The translations under genes were made by a program, and so were the position numbers. Of a stretch of 64,000 nucleotides of DNA, positions 42,286-50,620 are shown one piece after another. Origin of the DNA: JALYGY01 sp963800975 (GTDB taxonomy: Bacteria; Actinomycetota; Rubrobacteria; Rubrobacterales; Rubrobacteraceae); the NCBI GenBank assembly GCA_963800975.1, contig CAWDDB010000008.1, positions 744,001 through 808,000 of the forward strand. Direction: 5' to 3'. Under the pieces are notes generated by a model. That model saw only the letters and a program-made list of their open reading frames with translations, was not told where the DNA came from and did no database searches. Every line of letters starts with the position of its first letter. The stretch's first letter is position 1.

Positions 42286-42401
42286 GCCAACCGAAAAAGG
42301 TGCTTTGAAATGCCGAATCTGGGGTACTATTCCGTCTTGCGAGGCAGGCTGCGAGTTGTGCTAAGATTCTGGCCGACGAAAAAAATTCGGCTAATATTCC
42401 C

Positions 42402-43505
42402 GTGATAAGCAGGAGGGGGCTCATCTACACGGTCGAAGAGGTCAGTGATCTTCTGGGCATCCCTCGCCCGACCCTGTACCGGTACTTGAGGGAGTACTCC
42501 ATCCCTCATCTGCGCAAGGCGGGCAAGATCTCCATCCCCGAGGACTCGTTTTCGCGCATCAGGGAGGCTCGGGACCTCCACAAGGAGGGACTCGGCACCG
42601 AGTCGGTCCGCAGGGCGATGCGCGAGGGTGGGCCGGATACGGGCGAACTCAAGGAACGCATCGAGCGACTCTCGGCGAGCCTGGAAGGGCTGAAGGGAAA
42701 CGGTTCGGCGGCGGACGAAGCGCTCTCTTCGCAGGCGATGCGGACCATCCTGGCGCGACAGAGCCTGATCATGTCGGCGATGTTCAACCTCACCGAGATG
42801 GTCGAGGAGCTGCTTACGGCGAGCGGCAAGCCTCGGAAGACCGTCTTCGAGGAGGTCGACGGCGAGATCCGGGAGGTCACGCTTCCTGACCGGAGAGACC
42901 GAACGCGGACCCGGAGAGCCGTACCAGCCGGACCCAACCAGACGGCCCTCCCCACGCCCCGCGCCCTCCCGTCGCGCTCGGACGGTTTTGGATCCCTGGC
43001 GCGCCGCAGGCGCCGCACCTCGCTGCTCTTGCTGGCGCTCTTGCTCTTGTGCGCCGTGCTCGCGCTGACCCTGCCGAGGCTCGTTGGGGGAGGGTCGGTC
43101 GACGGGACGCCGCTCGCGGGCGAGGCCAGGAGCGAGGCGACGCCGAACGGGAAGCCGCAAGAGCGGGCCGCCGTCGACGCGTCGCCGCAGAACAAGGCGG
43201 CCCCGCCTCAACCTTCAGCCGCGGACGAAGGGTCTGGCACCGCGGCGAATGCATCGGGATCTCAGGAGACGGTGCAGACGGAACCAGGAGAGATCCCGGA
43301 CACCTCGGGCCGAGGCGTCGAGGAGGCCGCGCGCGCCCTCTCGGAGGCCGGCTACGAGGTCGCGGCCATACAGACCGTAAAGAGCCAGGAGGAGTCCGGT
43401 ACGGTGGTGCGCACCGAGCCGGCCGCGGGGTCCAAGGCGAGGCAAGGCGCCCCGGTCCTGCTCGTCATAAGCGGTGGGCAGAACAGTACTCAGGCCGGGA
43501 CCTAG
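42402..43505 (+). CDS. membrane-anchored MerR-type HTH protein with external PASTA domain
   Basis: 367 residues. Residues 7-65 are a MerR/excisionase-type HTH (GLIYTVEEVSDLLGIPRPTL, then a wing and PEDSFSRIREARDL). A short coiled coil (82-100) and helix (110-140) follow. Arg200-205 precede one membrane helix (206-226, SLLLLALLLLCAVLALTL). Outside is a disordered Pro/Ala/Ser/Glu linker (230-292) and one PASTA domain (about 294-358: GVEEAARALSEAGYEVAAIQ, then VVRTEPAAGSKARQGAPV). Positive-inside charge puts the HTH in the cytoplasm. This is a one-component receptor layout: PASTA domains bind muropeptides, lipid II or beta-lactams. GTG start. Confidence 0.85.
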   Translation: MISRRGLIYTVEEVSDLLGIPRPTLYRYLREYSIPHLRKAGKISIPEDSFSRIREARDLHKEGLGTESVRRAMREGGPDTGELKERIERLSASLEGLKGNGSAADEALSSQAMRTILARQSLIMSAMFNLTEMVEELLTASGKPRKTVFEEVDGEIREVTLPDRRDRTRTRRAVPAGPNQTALPTPRALPSRSDGFGSLARRRRRTSLLLLALLLLCAVLALTLPRLVGGGSVDGTPLAGEARSEATPNGKPQERAAVDASPQNKAAPPQPSAADEGSGTAANASGSQETVQTEPGEIPDTSGRGVEEAARALSEAGYEVAAIQTVKSQEESGTVVRTEPAAGSKARQGAPVLLVISGGQNSTQAGT

Positions 43506-43602
43506 ACTCCAGAACAGTTCACGGCCGGTGCGAACACAGGAGCCTATCTTCTAGGGCTGGCCGGGAAATAGCGAAAGTTGGTTCTTTGCGAGGCTAGACG
43601 CC

Positions 43603-44400
43603 TCAATACGTCAGGAGCAGGCGGACGCCGACGAAGATCAGCATGCAGGCCAGGATCATCTTCAGCGGCTTGCCCGGAAGCCAGGGGGCGACCCGGCTGC
43701 CGACGAGGACGCCGGGGATGCCGCCGAGGAGCAGCGACCCTACGAGCGTGAAGTCCACGTTGCCCTGGGTCATGTGGGCGAGGCCCACCACCAGCGAGAG
43801 CACGGTCGCGTGGGCGATATCCGTCCCGACGATCACGGCTGGGGCTATCGGGTAGAAGAGCAGGAGTATGACGGCCATGACGCTCCCGCTTCCGATGGAG
43901 GTCAGCCCGACCAGGTAGCCGCCCAGCGCGCCGAAGACGACCGTAAAGGCGCGACGACGGCGGCTCATGCGGCCTTTGCCGTCCCACACGCCTGGCTTCG
44001 GACCATCCCGGCGCTCCGGCATAAAGTTGCGGAAGATCAGTGACGCGCCAACGATTACGAGGGTGATGGCTATGATCGTGATCATGATCGAGCGCACCAT
44101 CTCGGCGTCGAAGGAGCCCTGGATCCACTCCAGCGTCGCCACCCCCAGCAGGCCCGCGGGGATGCTACCCAGCCCGAGGAATATCGCTATCTCCAGGTTG
44201 ACGGACCGCTGGCGGTAGTGCTGCAGCGATCCCGAGAACTTGGTCGCGGTCGCGAAGACCATGTCCGTCCCGACCGCGGTGGGCGCTGAGATGCCCATCA
44301 CGGTGATGAGGAACGGCGTCATCAAGGAGCCGCCGCCCACCCCCGTCAGGCCCACGAGGAACCCTACCAGGAGACCGAAAAGGGTAGGGGTGGGGTCCAA
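43603..44400 (-). CDS. TSUP/TauE-SafE family sulfite or sulfate permease
   Basis: 265 residues, eight membrane helices in two repeats, each with the family motif: GFLVGLTGVGGGSLMTP and GYLVGLTSIGSGSVMAV. It is the last gene of the sulfate assimilation operon, starting with TTG three bases after cysC. No sulfate ABC transporter is in the window, so it may import sulfate or export surplus sulfite; family members do both. Confidence 0.88.
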   Translation of the reverse strand: MDPTPTLFGLLVGFLVGLTGVGGGSLMTPFLITVMGISAPTAVGTDMVFATATKFSGSLQHYRQRSVNLEIAIFLGLGSIPAGLLGVATLEWIQGSFDAEMVRSIMITIIAITLVIVGASLIFRNFMPERRDGPKPGVWDGKGRMSRRRRAFTVVFGALGGYLVGLTSIGSGSVMAVILLLFYPIAPAVIVGTDIAHATVLSLVVGLAHMTQGNVDFTLVGSLLLGGIPGVLVGSRVAPWLPGKPLKMILACMLIFVGVRLLLTY

Positions 44401-44403
44401 GCT

Positions 44404-44976
44404 CTAGGCCCGGTTGAACTCCCTGGCCGGCTTGAGGTAGCCGAGCTCCTCGAGCCTGGCCAGAACCCTGCGGGCGCTGTCTTGCGGCTCTTCCTCGTTG
44501 GTCTTGATGTGCAGCTCGGGGGCGGACGGCGGCTCGTATGGGTCGGAGACGCCCGTGAACTGCGGGATCTCGCCCGAAAACGCCTTCTTGTAGAGGCCCT
44601 TCACGTCGCGCTCGGCGCACACCTCGAGGGGCGCGTCGACGAATATCTCGATAAAGTCCTCGCCCACGTTGCGCCTGACCTGGTCGCGGATCTCCTTGAA
44701 CGGCGAGATGGCCGAGACGATGACCCCGACCCTATTGCGGGTCAGGAGGTCGGCCACGAAGCCGATCCTCAGCACGTTGATGTCCCTGTCCTCGCGCGAA
44801 AAGCCGAGGCCCTTGGAGAGGTTGGTGCGAACGATGTCCCCGTCGAGGACCTCGACCTTGCCGTGCCTCTGTCGCAGCTCCCTCTCCACGATGTCGGCTA
44901 TGGTCGTCTTGCCTGCCCCGGAGAGGCCCGTGAACCACAGCGTGAAGCCGCGACCGTACCTGTTTCCTTCCTGCAT
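44404..44976 (-). CDS. cysC: adenylylsulfate kinase CysC
   Basis: 190 residues. Walker A FTGLSGAGKTTIAD, then VLDGDIVRTNLSKGLGFSRE, VSAISPFKEIRDQVR and KGLYKKAFSGEI, all APS-kinase hallmarks. Makes PAPS from APS. The ATG at 44976 follows GGAGG. It is 29 bases after sat. Its presence beside an APS-type CysH is notable, because that reductase does not need PAPS. Confidence 0.95.
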   Translation of the reverse strand: MQEGNRYGRGFTLWFTGLSGAGKTTIADIVERELRQRHGKVEVLDGDIVRTNLSKGLGFSREDRDINVLRIGFVADLLTRNRVGVIVSAISPFKEIRDQVRRNVGEDFIEIFVDAPLEVCAERDVKGLYKKAFSGEIPQFTGVSDPYEPPSAPELHIKTNEEEPQDSARRVLARLEELGYLKPAREFNRA

Positions 44977-45005
44977 CTCCACCCTCCTGTTCGGTGTCTT
45001 ACCTG

Positions 45006-46220
45006 TTACTCCTTGTATTCGCGGGGTTGCTTGATCACGCGCTCCTCGTCCCGCATGCCCTCGATGAGGACCTTCACGACCTCGGGCCTGGAGAACTCGG
45101 GCGGCGGGTACTCTCCCCTCCCTAGCATCTCCCTCACCTTCGTCCCTGAGAAGAAGACGTGCGCGTCCTTGCCGTGAGGGCACGTCTTCGTCGTCGCCAT
45201 CCCCTCGCAGTTGAGGCAGAAGAAGGCGTGCTCGAAGAAGAGGGGGGTGATCCCGAGCTCCTCCTCCGAGAACTCCTCGAAGATGTGCTGGGCGTCGTAG
45301 GTGCCGTAGTAGCTGCCCACCCCCGCGTGGTCGCGGCCCACGATGAAGTGCGTGCAGCCGTAGTTCTTGCGCGCGATCGCGTGGAAGACGGCCTCCCTCG
45401 GCCCCGCGTACCTCATCGCCGCCGGGAATACCGCCAGGACCGTCCGGTTCCCGGGGTAGTAGCGGCCAAGGATAACCTCGTAAGAGCGCATCCTCACCGC
45501 GGCGGAGATGTCGTCCGACTTGGTCTCTCCGACGAGGGGGTTCAGGAGCAGCCCGTCGACGGTCTCGAGCGCGCTCTTCTGGATGTACTCGTGGGCGCGG
45601 TGGACGGGGTTGCGGGTCTGGAAGCCGACCACCTTCCTCCAGCCCTTCTCGGCGAAGGTCTTCCTGAGCTCCCTCGGCTCGTAGTAGTAGCCGGGGAAAG
45701 GCCTGGGGGTAGTCTCGTCCACGAGCAGCGTTACTTCACCACCGACCAGCACGTCCTCGCGCCGGTGCACGGCGGCCACGCCCGGGTGCTCGCGGTCGGT
45801 GGTGCGGTAGACCTCGAGCGCCTCGCGCTCCTTGTCGAAGGCATAACGGTCCTCGACCGTCATGGTGGCCAAGATCTCGCCCTCGCCCGTGGTGAGGGCT
45901 ATCTCCTCGCCGTCGGAAATCTCGTCCGCTTCGTCCTGCGAGACGGAGAGGGTTATCGGCATGCTCCACACCAGACCGTTGGACAGGCGCATGGTCTCGA
46001 CGACCGACTCGTAGTCCTCGCGCACCATAAAGCCCGTGAGCGGCGAGAAGACGCCGGTCGAGATCATCTCCAGGTCAGATAGCGTCCTGGGACCGAGCGC
46101 CACCTTCCGCAGCTCCTCGGCCCCCCGCCTGCGCTCCTCGCGCTCGGAATCGGGGGCTTTTCTGTCGACGAGCTCGCCACCGTGCGGGACGCTCGTCGTG
46201 TACTCTGTACCAACGTTCAT
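45006..46220 (-). CDS. sat: ATP sulfurylase Sat
   Basis: 404 residues of the single-chain Sat/MET3 type. Motifs: STGVFSPLTGFM, VVGFQTRNPVHRAHEYIQKS with the QTRNPxHRAHE nucleotide-binding site, GRDHAGVGSYYGTYDAQ. A four-Cys/His cluster (CLNCEGMATTKTCPHG) near residue 345 could bind zinc, as in thermophilic Sat. The ATG at 46220 overlaps the preceding stop (ATGA). Confidence 0.95.
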   Translation of the reverse strand: MNVGTEYTTSVPHGGELVDRKAPDSEREERRRGAEELRKVALGPRTLSDLEMISTGVFSPLTGFMVREDYESVVETMRLSNGLVWSMPITLSVSQDEADEISDGEEIALTTGEGEILATMTVEDRYAFDKEREALEVYRTTDREHPGVAAVHRREDVLVGGEVTLLVDETTPRPFPGYYYEPRELRKTFAEKGWRKVVGFQTRNPVHRAHEYIQKSALETVDGLLLNPLVGETKSDDISAAVRMRSYEVILGRYYPGNRTVLAVFPAAMRYAGPREAVFHAIARKNYGCTHFIVGRDHAGVGSYYGTYDAQHIFEEFSEEELGITPLFFEHAFFCLNCEGMATTKTCPHGKDAHVFFSGTKVREMLGRGEYPPPEFSRPEVVKVLIEGMRDEERVIKQPREYKE

Positions 46221-46558
46221 CGGTTCACCTCCGGGTAGACCGCGGCTTCTGGGGCAGGAAGCCTGCGCCGCACACGACCGGCCAGGCCCGATACGCAGTG
46301 GGTCCAGGGACGCTCGCCGACCACCCACAGCCTCAGCTCATCCGAGTAGCCGCGGGCGACCTCGAGAAACCGGTCGCGGTCCATGCCCGCCGGTTCCAGC
46401 GCCGCAGCCCACTCCTCCCAGAGCGGGCCGGCGACGAAGGTCGCTTCCGAGACCAGGCGCGCGCCTTCTTCGGGCGAGTCCTCGAGCAGGGCGCGGGTCG
46501 CCAACCTCAGCTCGGCGGGCTCGCCGGGCAGAGGCAGTCTCTCACGCGCTTCGTCCAA
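46217..46558 (-). CDS. unknown 113-residue protein in the sulfate operon
   Basis: Begins MDEARERLPLPGEPAELRLA. Helical and charged, with WEEWAAALEPAGMDRDRFLE in the middle and WVVGERPWTHCVSGLAGRVR near the end; one Cys (in THCVSG). TTG start immediately after the frhB-like stop, and the end overlaps sat. The tight packing suggests a real part of the sulfite/sulfate pathway, perhaps a subunit or adaptor of the neighbouring redox proteins. No family recognised. Confidence 0.65.
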   Translation of the reverse strand: MDEARERLPLPGEPAELRLATRALLEDSPEEGARLVSEATFVAGPLWEEWAAALEPAGMDRDRFLEVARGYSDELRLWVVGERPWTHCVSGLAGRVRRRLPAPEAAVYPEVNR

Positions 46559-47821
46559 TCAGTACCTCACCGCTTCGTGTTCTACCGGGGCGCGGTCCGT
46601 CCCGGCGTAGTTGCTCAGGTGCTCCTCGTAGTCTATAAACAGCGGGGCGTCAGGGTCGAAGGCCCGCTTGAGGCTGCCGAAGGCTACCCTCTTGTCCAAA
46701 GCGTCTAGCTTATCCAAAGCCTGCGGCTTGTCAAGTGAACGGGTGAGCAATTTGTCCCTTACATGCTCGAAGCTAGCCAGACCCTCCTCCGAACGTATCA
46801 GTACGCTCGAATAGCCGTCGACGCTCCCGACGCTCCCCACCGAGATGTCCGCCGCGTGGCCCATGAAGTCCGCGCACTCGTCGCAGCCCTTGAGCGCCGC
46901 GCCGTGGAAGTCCCGGATCGGCTCCTCGAATATAGTCTCTCCCCGCTTGTCCTGGACGATGAGTTTCCCCCGTATGACGTCCACCCTTCCGACGTCCCCG
47001 AGATCCACGCCCCGCCTGTCCCTGATCTCCTCGAGCATCAGCTTCTCGTAGTTGAAGCTCTTGGTGCACAGAAGCGCGATGGTGAGCGTTATGGCCTCGA
47101 CCCGCGAAGAGCCCCACGTCCACGGCCGCGCCTGCATCGCCTTTATGCCCTCGATCTCGCACGGCGTGCCTACCACCGCGATCCTGGGGTTCGGCGGCAG
47201 CTCGTAGCCGGCAAAGTCGACGTGCGCTAGCGCGAGCGTCTGGTTGTAGAAGCTGCCGGCGCACTCGCGCACCTCTTCCGGCGTGGTGGCCAGGAACGCC
47301 TCGCCTTTCCACGGCTCCTCCTCGCTCTCGCGCGCCACAAGAGCGCCGTCTATCTCCCCCGCCTCGAGCAGCGAGATCAGGAGCGCGCTCACCACCCCGC
47401 CGTCCTGGGAACCCTCGATCATGGGGTCCACCCGGGCCGAGTAGCTCTCGTGCACGTGCCCTATCCCGTCCACGGACCTGGCCGCGCCGTTGCCCACGAT
47501 AAAGCCATTCTCGCTACCCGAGCCGTTGCCCCCGTTCGTCCCGTTCTGGTGCGCGTCGTCGAGCCTCCAGGTCGCCTCGTACTGCAGCCCGCCGCGGGGG
47601 CAGAAGTCCCAGCACAGGGAGCAGCCGGTGCACATCTTGACGAGGGTGGGCAGGTCGTCCTCGCCCAGGCCGATGGAGTCGGTGGGGCAGGCCGCGACGC
47701 ACACGCCGCACTGCACGCAGCGGTCGGCGTCTATCACCGCCCGCTCCAGGTCCCAGAACCAGACCTTTCCAGGGGCCTCTTCGATGCCGTTCATCATGTC
47801 CCTGATGTCGAAGCCCGCCAT
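46559..47821 (-). CDS. FrhB/FpoF-type F420-dependent oxidoreductase with two 4Fe-4S clusters
   Basis: 420 residues. The N-terminus holds two ferredoxin-like cluster motifs: CVQCGVCVAACPTDSI and CTGCSLCWDFCPRGG. An Asn/Gly-rich linker follows, then the FrhB N- and C-domains: GSQDGGVVSALLISLLEAGE, RIAVVGTPCEIEGIKAMQ, LLCTKSFNYEKLMLEEIRDR, CDECADFMGHAADISVGSVG. This family carries FAD and oxidises F420H2. It lies directly after the siroheme sulfite reductase gene in the same operon, an arrangement that mirrors the two halves of archaeal F420-dependent sulfite reductase (Fsr). ATG start with GGAG upstream. Confidence 0.88.
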   Translation of the reverse strand: MAGFDIRDMMNGIEEAPGKVWFWDLERAVIDADRCVQCGVCVAACPTDSIGLGEDDLPTLVKMCTGCSLCWDFCPRGGLQYEATWRLDDAHQNGTNGGNGSGSENGFIVGNGAARSVDGIGHVHESYSARVDPMIEGSQDGGVVSALLISLLEAGEIDGALVARESEEEPWKGEAFLATTPEEVRECAGSFYNQTLALAHVDFAGYELPPNPRIAVVGTPCEIEGIKAMQARPWTWGSSRVEAITLTIALLCTKSFNYEKLMLEEIRDRRGVDLGDVGRVDVIRGKLIVQDKRGETIFEEPIRDFHGAALKGCDECADFMGHAADISVGSVGSVDGYSSVLIRSEEGLASFEHVRDKLLTRSLDKPQALDKLDALDKRVAFGSLKRAFDPDAPLFIDYEEHLSNYAGTDRAPVEHEAVRY

Positions 47822-47925
47822 TAGGCGTCTCCTCCGTTTGCCCGAGACTGCCTGGTAGCCACGGTTCTTCGCGCAAAGCTACCCGGGTTTATCGGGCGTA
47901 GGGAGGCGCTCGCCTGACGGCTCGC

Positions 47926-47997
47926 TTCGGGAGTAGGGAGTCGGGAGTCGCAATAGCTCTTCCCGACTCCCGACCTCCCTGCTCCCGGTGCCGAAGG
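47926..47997. repeat. GGGAGT-rich intergenic repeat, copy B, strong hairpin
   Basis: Between sir and the frhB-like gene. CTTCGG at the left end pairs with CCGAAG at the right end, and GGGAGTCGGGAG pairs with CTCCCGACCTCCC-like sequence inside. The shared words TAGGGAGTCG and GGGAGTCG match copy A at 5061-5113. On the operon transcript this hairpin could tune expression of the frhB-like gene relative to sir. Confidence 0.6.
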
Positions 47998-47999
47998 CA

Positions 48000-49670
48000 C
48001 TACTTCCTCCCCGCGACTGGCTGGCGGCCCCTCAGGGTGTCGCGCAGCTCCGGGTTGCGCAGCCTGCGCGCCCACTCGTGGAAGCGCTCGCCTTCGCGTC
48101 GCTCAGCCTTGAAGCGCTCGAAGACGCGGGCGAGGGAGTCTGGTACGTCCTCGGCCGGCTTCGCGCCCTCGACCCAGTCGATAAAGGCCGCGTCGCGCCC
48201 GAGGGAGCCGCCGAGGCCTATGTCCACCCCCTCGACGAGGGAGCCGTCCTTCTTGGCCGTCTCGCCCCTGAAGCCGACGTCCCCGATCTGGGGCTGCGCG
48301 CAAGAGGCGGAACAGCCCGAGAAGTGCATCCGGACGGCCTCCTGGCCGGGGTCGCCGACCCGCCGGTCCATCTCGCGCGCCCACTCGAGCGCCCGGATCT
48401 TGGTCTCGACGATGCCGAAGCGGCAGAACTCGCTCCCCGTGCACGCCACGACCCCGCGCTCGAAAGCCCCGGGGTTGGGCGAGAACCTCTCGAGCAAGGG
48501 CTCGGACAGGAGGTCGTCCAGCCTCTCCTCGCGCACCCCCGTGATGATCAGGTTCTGATCCGTGGCGAGGCGCACCTCCCCGCCGTACTCCTCGGCCAGG
48601 CGCCCGGCCTCCTCGAACTGCTCACCGCTCATCCTCCCCACGGATACGTTGAGCCCGACGTAGTAAAGGCGCCCCGCCGGGGGAAGACACCCTGCCGTGG
48701 CGTCCGTATCTTTCTGGGGGTGCACGCCGACGTGGTCGCCACGGTAGCGTTTGGTCAGGTCCTCGCCGGCGGGACCGAGGTCGACCGAGACGCGTGCCTC
48801 GAGCTCCTCGCGGAATCGCTCGGGCCCGAGCTCCTGCACCAGGTAGCGCATCCTGGCCGTCCAGCGGTTCTCCCGGTTCCCGAGCTCTCCGAACACCTGG
48901 GCGACGCCGCGGGTGATCTCCACCGCGTCCTCGGGGCGCACGAAGACGTCTATGTCGGACGCCATCCTGGGCCCATCCGAGAGGCCGCCGCCGACGCGCA
49001 GGTTGAACCCGACCGTGCCGTCCTCCAGACGCGCGGGGAGCATGCCTATGTCGTTGATCTCGGCCTGCGCGCAGTCCTCGAGACAGCCGGTGACGCTCAT
49101 CTTGAACTTGCGCGGCAGGTTCGCGTACTCGCGGTTGCCCGTGAAGTAATCCGAGATGGCCCGCGCCACGGGGTAGGCGTCCATGACCTCGTCGTGCCCG
49201 AGGCCCGAGACCGGGCAGCACAGGACGTTGCGCGCCGAGTCTCCGCACGCCTGCACGGTCGTTATGCCAGCCGCTTCGAGACGACGCCAGATCTCCGGTA
49301 TGTCCCCCATCTTCAGCCAGTGCATCTGGACATCCTGGCGCGTCGTGAGGTCCAGGAAGTTGTTGCCGAAGTGCGGGTTGGGGATCGGACCGTTGGCGAA
49401 GTCCGTGGCGACGCGGCCGATGACCCTGGCCTGCTGCGGCGACAGGATGCCGCCGGGCACCTTGACGCGCATCATGAACGCGTCGCCGCCTCCCTTCTGC
49501 GGGTAGATGCCCACCCACTTGAGGCGCTCGACCTCGCCGGGAACCTCCTCAAGGGCCGCGAGGTCCTTTGAATACGTGTCTATAATCGCCTGGTAGACCT
49601 CGAGCGGGTGCCGCTCGAGCTTTATCTTCTCGACCTTGTTGAGGGTCTGACCCTCCCTGAGAAAGCGCAT
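48000..49670 (-). CDS. sir: siroheme 4Fe-4S sulfite/nitrite reductase
   Basis: 556 residues with two ferredoxin-like half-domains and two siroheme domains. First half: QKGGGDAFMMRVKVPGG and NFLDLTTRQDVQMHWL. The catalytic half has the C-X5-C...C-X3-C ligands in ACTGSEFCRFGIVETK and FSGCSASCAQPQIGD. Context (cysH, sat, cysC) makes sulfite the substrate. Ferredoxin or NADPH usually donates electrons; no CysJ is present, and an FrhB-type protein follows instead. The assignment as sulfite rather than nitrite reductase rests on context. ATG start. Confidence 0.92.
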   Translation of the reverse strand: MRFLREGQTLNKVEKIKLERHPLEVYQAIIDTYSKDLAALEEVPGEVERLKWVGIYPQKGGGDAFMMRVKVPGGILSPQQARVIGRVATDFANGPIPNPHFGNNFLDLTTRQDVQMHWLKMGDIPEIWRRLEAAGITTVQACGDSARNVLCCPVSGLGHDEVMDAYPVARAISDYFTGNREYANLPRKFKMSVTGCLEDCAQAEINDIGMLPARLEDGTVGFNLRVGGGLSDGPRMASDIDVFVRPEDAVEITRGVAQVFGELGNRENRWTARMRYLVQELGPERFREELEARVSVDLGPAGEDLTKRYRGDHVGVHPQKDTDATAGCLPPAGRLYYVGLNVSVGRMSGEQFEEAGRLAEEYGGEVRLATDQNLIITGVREERLDDLLSEPLLERFSPNPGAFERGVVACTGSEFCRFGIVETKIRALEWAREMDRRVGDPGQEAVRMHFSGCSASCAQPQIGDVGFRGETAKKDGSLVEGVDIGLGGSLGRDAAFIDWVEGAKPAEDVPDSLARVFERFKAERREGERFHEWARRLRNPELRDTLRGRQPVAGRK

Positions 49671-49724
49671 GAAGAGATTACCTCTCGTGGAGACGGTGCG
49701 TGTGCGAATCGGGGTCCGGGGAAC

Positions 49725-50483
49725 CTAGGTGCTCGCGCGCCAGGCCTTGCCGTTCTCCCAGTGCAGGCCGCACTCGTTCTTGTCGAGTCCGGCCCAGCGC
49801 CCCGCCCTCGGATCCTCGTCCGGGTGGACGGGCCGCGTCTGCGGCTCGCAACCGATGCTCCTGTACCCCTGGTGCAGGAGCGGGTTGACGGGCACGTCGT
49901 TCGCTTTGACGTAGTCCCACACCTGCTCGTCTGTCCAGTGGGCGAGCGGCGCCACCTTGGCCGCCCCGTAGCGTTCCTCCCAGATAACGACCCTGGTGTT
50001 CGCCCGCTCGGGGGTCTGCTCCCGCCGTATGCCTGTCATCCAGGCGTCGTAGCGCGACAGGGCCCGCTGCAGAGGCTCGATCTTGCGTACCTGACAACAC
50101 AGGTCCGGCGTGCAGGTACGCATCTGCTCGCCGTAGCGCTCGACCTGCTGGTCGATGGACAACGATGGCTCGAGAACCTCCAGAGGCAGCTTGTAGCGCC
50201 GCATGACCTCCTCGCGGAACTCGGCCGTCTCTTTGAAGATAAAGCCCGTGTCGATGGTGAGTATCGTGACCTCTTTGGTGATCTTGGAGATCATGTCAAC
50301 GAGCGCCATCCCCTCGCCGCCACCGAAAGAAGCCGAGAGCGCGAGCCCGCCCCCGTAGGTGTCCACGGCCCACTCGATGATCTCCCGCGGATCGGCCCCC
50401 TCGAGATGACCGGCCAGGCTCTCCAGGGACTCGGGGTTGGGTAACATCATCTCTTCACGCTGCGAACGCAGGGTTTCGGGCAT
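49725..50483 (-). CDS. cysH: 4Fe-4S adenylylsulfate (APS) reductase CysH
   Basis: 252 residues. PP-loop ATPase fold with LALSASFGGGEGMALVDM and DTGFIFKET. The two cysteine pairs that bind the 4Fe-4S cluster are present, CCQVRKIEPL and CEPQTRPV further on, with the catalytic Cys in NECGLHWENG. This pattern marks APS-preferring reductases. First structural gene of the sulfate operon; ATG with GGAGGATCTCG upstream. Confidence 0.94.
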   Translation of the reverse strand: MPETLRSQREEMMLPNPESLESLAGHLEGADPREIIEWAVDTYGGGLALSASFGGGEGMALVDMISKITKEVTILTIDTGFIFKETAEFREEVMRRYKLPLEVLEPSLSIDQQVERYGEQMRTCTPDLCCQVRKIEPLQRALSRYDAWMTGIRREQTPERANTRVVIWEERYGAAKVAPLAHWTDEQVWDYVKANDVPVNPLLHQGYRSIGCEPQTRPVHPDEDPRAGRWAGLDKNECGLHWENGKAWRAST

Positions 50484-50526
50484 CGAGATCCTCCATCAAT
50501 GTGATCAGATAGCGAATGGGGTTGAG

Positions 50527-50613
50527 TCAGGCCAGCTCGATACATCGAGCGCCCGGGCAGGGGGCCGGAACCATCCGCCCCGCCGCACGTCCCTGCGTAC
50601 CTCGCAACTCCAT
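50527..50613 (-). CDS. leaderless 28-residue leader peptide upstream of cysH
   Basis: ATG at 50613 lies seven bases after the TACTAT box, so it should be the first codon or nearly so of the operon mRNA. The peptide MELRGTQGRAAGRM continues to a stretch with two Cys codons (PCPGARC) and ends IELA. The second Cys codon (TGT) sits in the loop of a perfect hairpin GCTCGAT-GT-ATCGAGC (50534-50549). Leaderless Cys-containing short frames upstream of sulfur genes are known attenuators in mycobacteria; here this is an inference. Confidence 0.6.
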   Translation of the reverse strand: MELRGTQGRAAGRMVPAPCPGARCIELA

Positions 50614-50620
50614 GCGCCGG

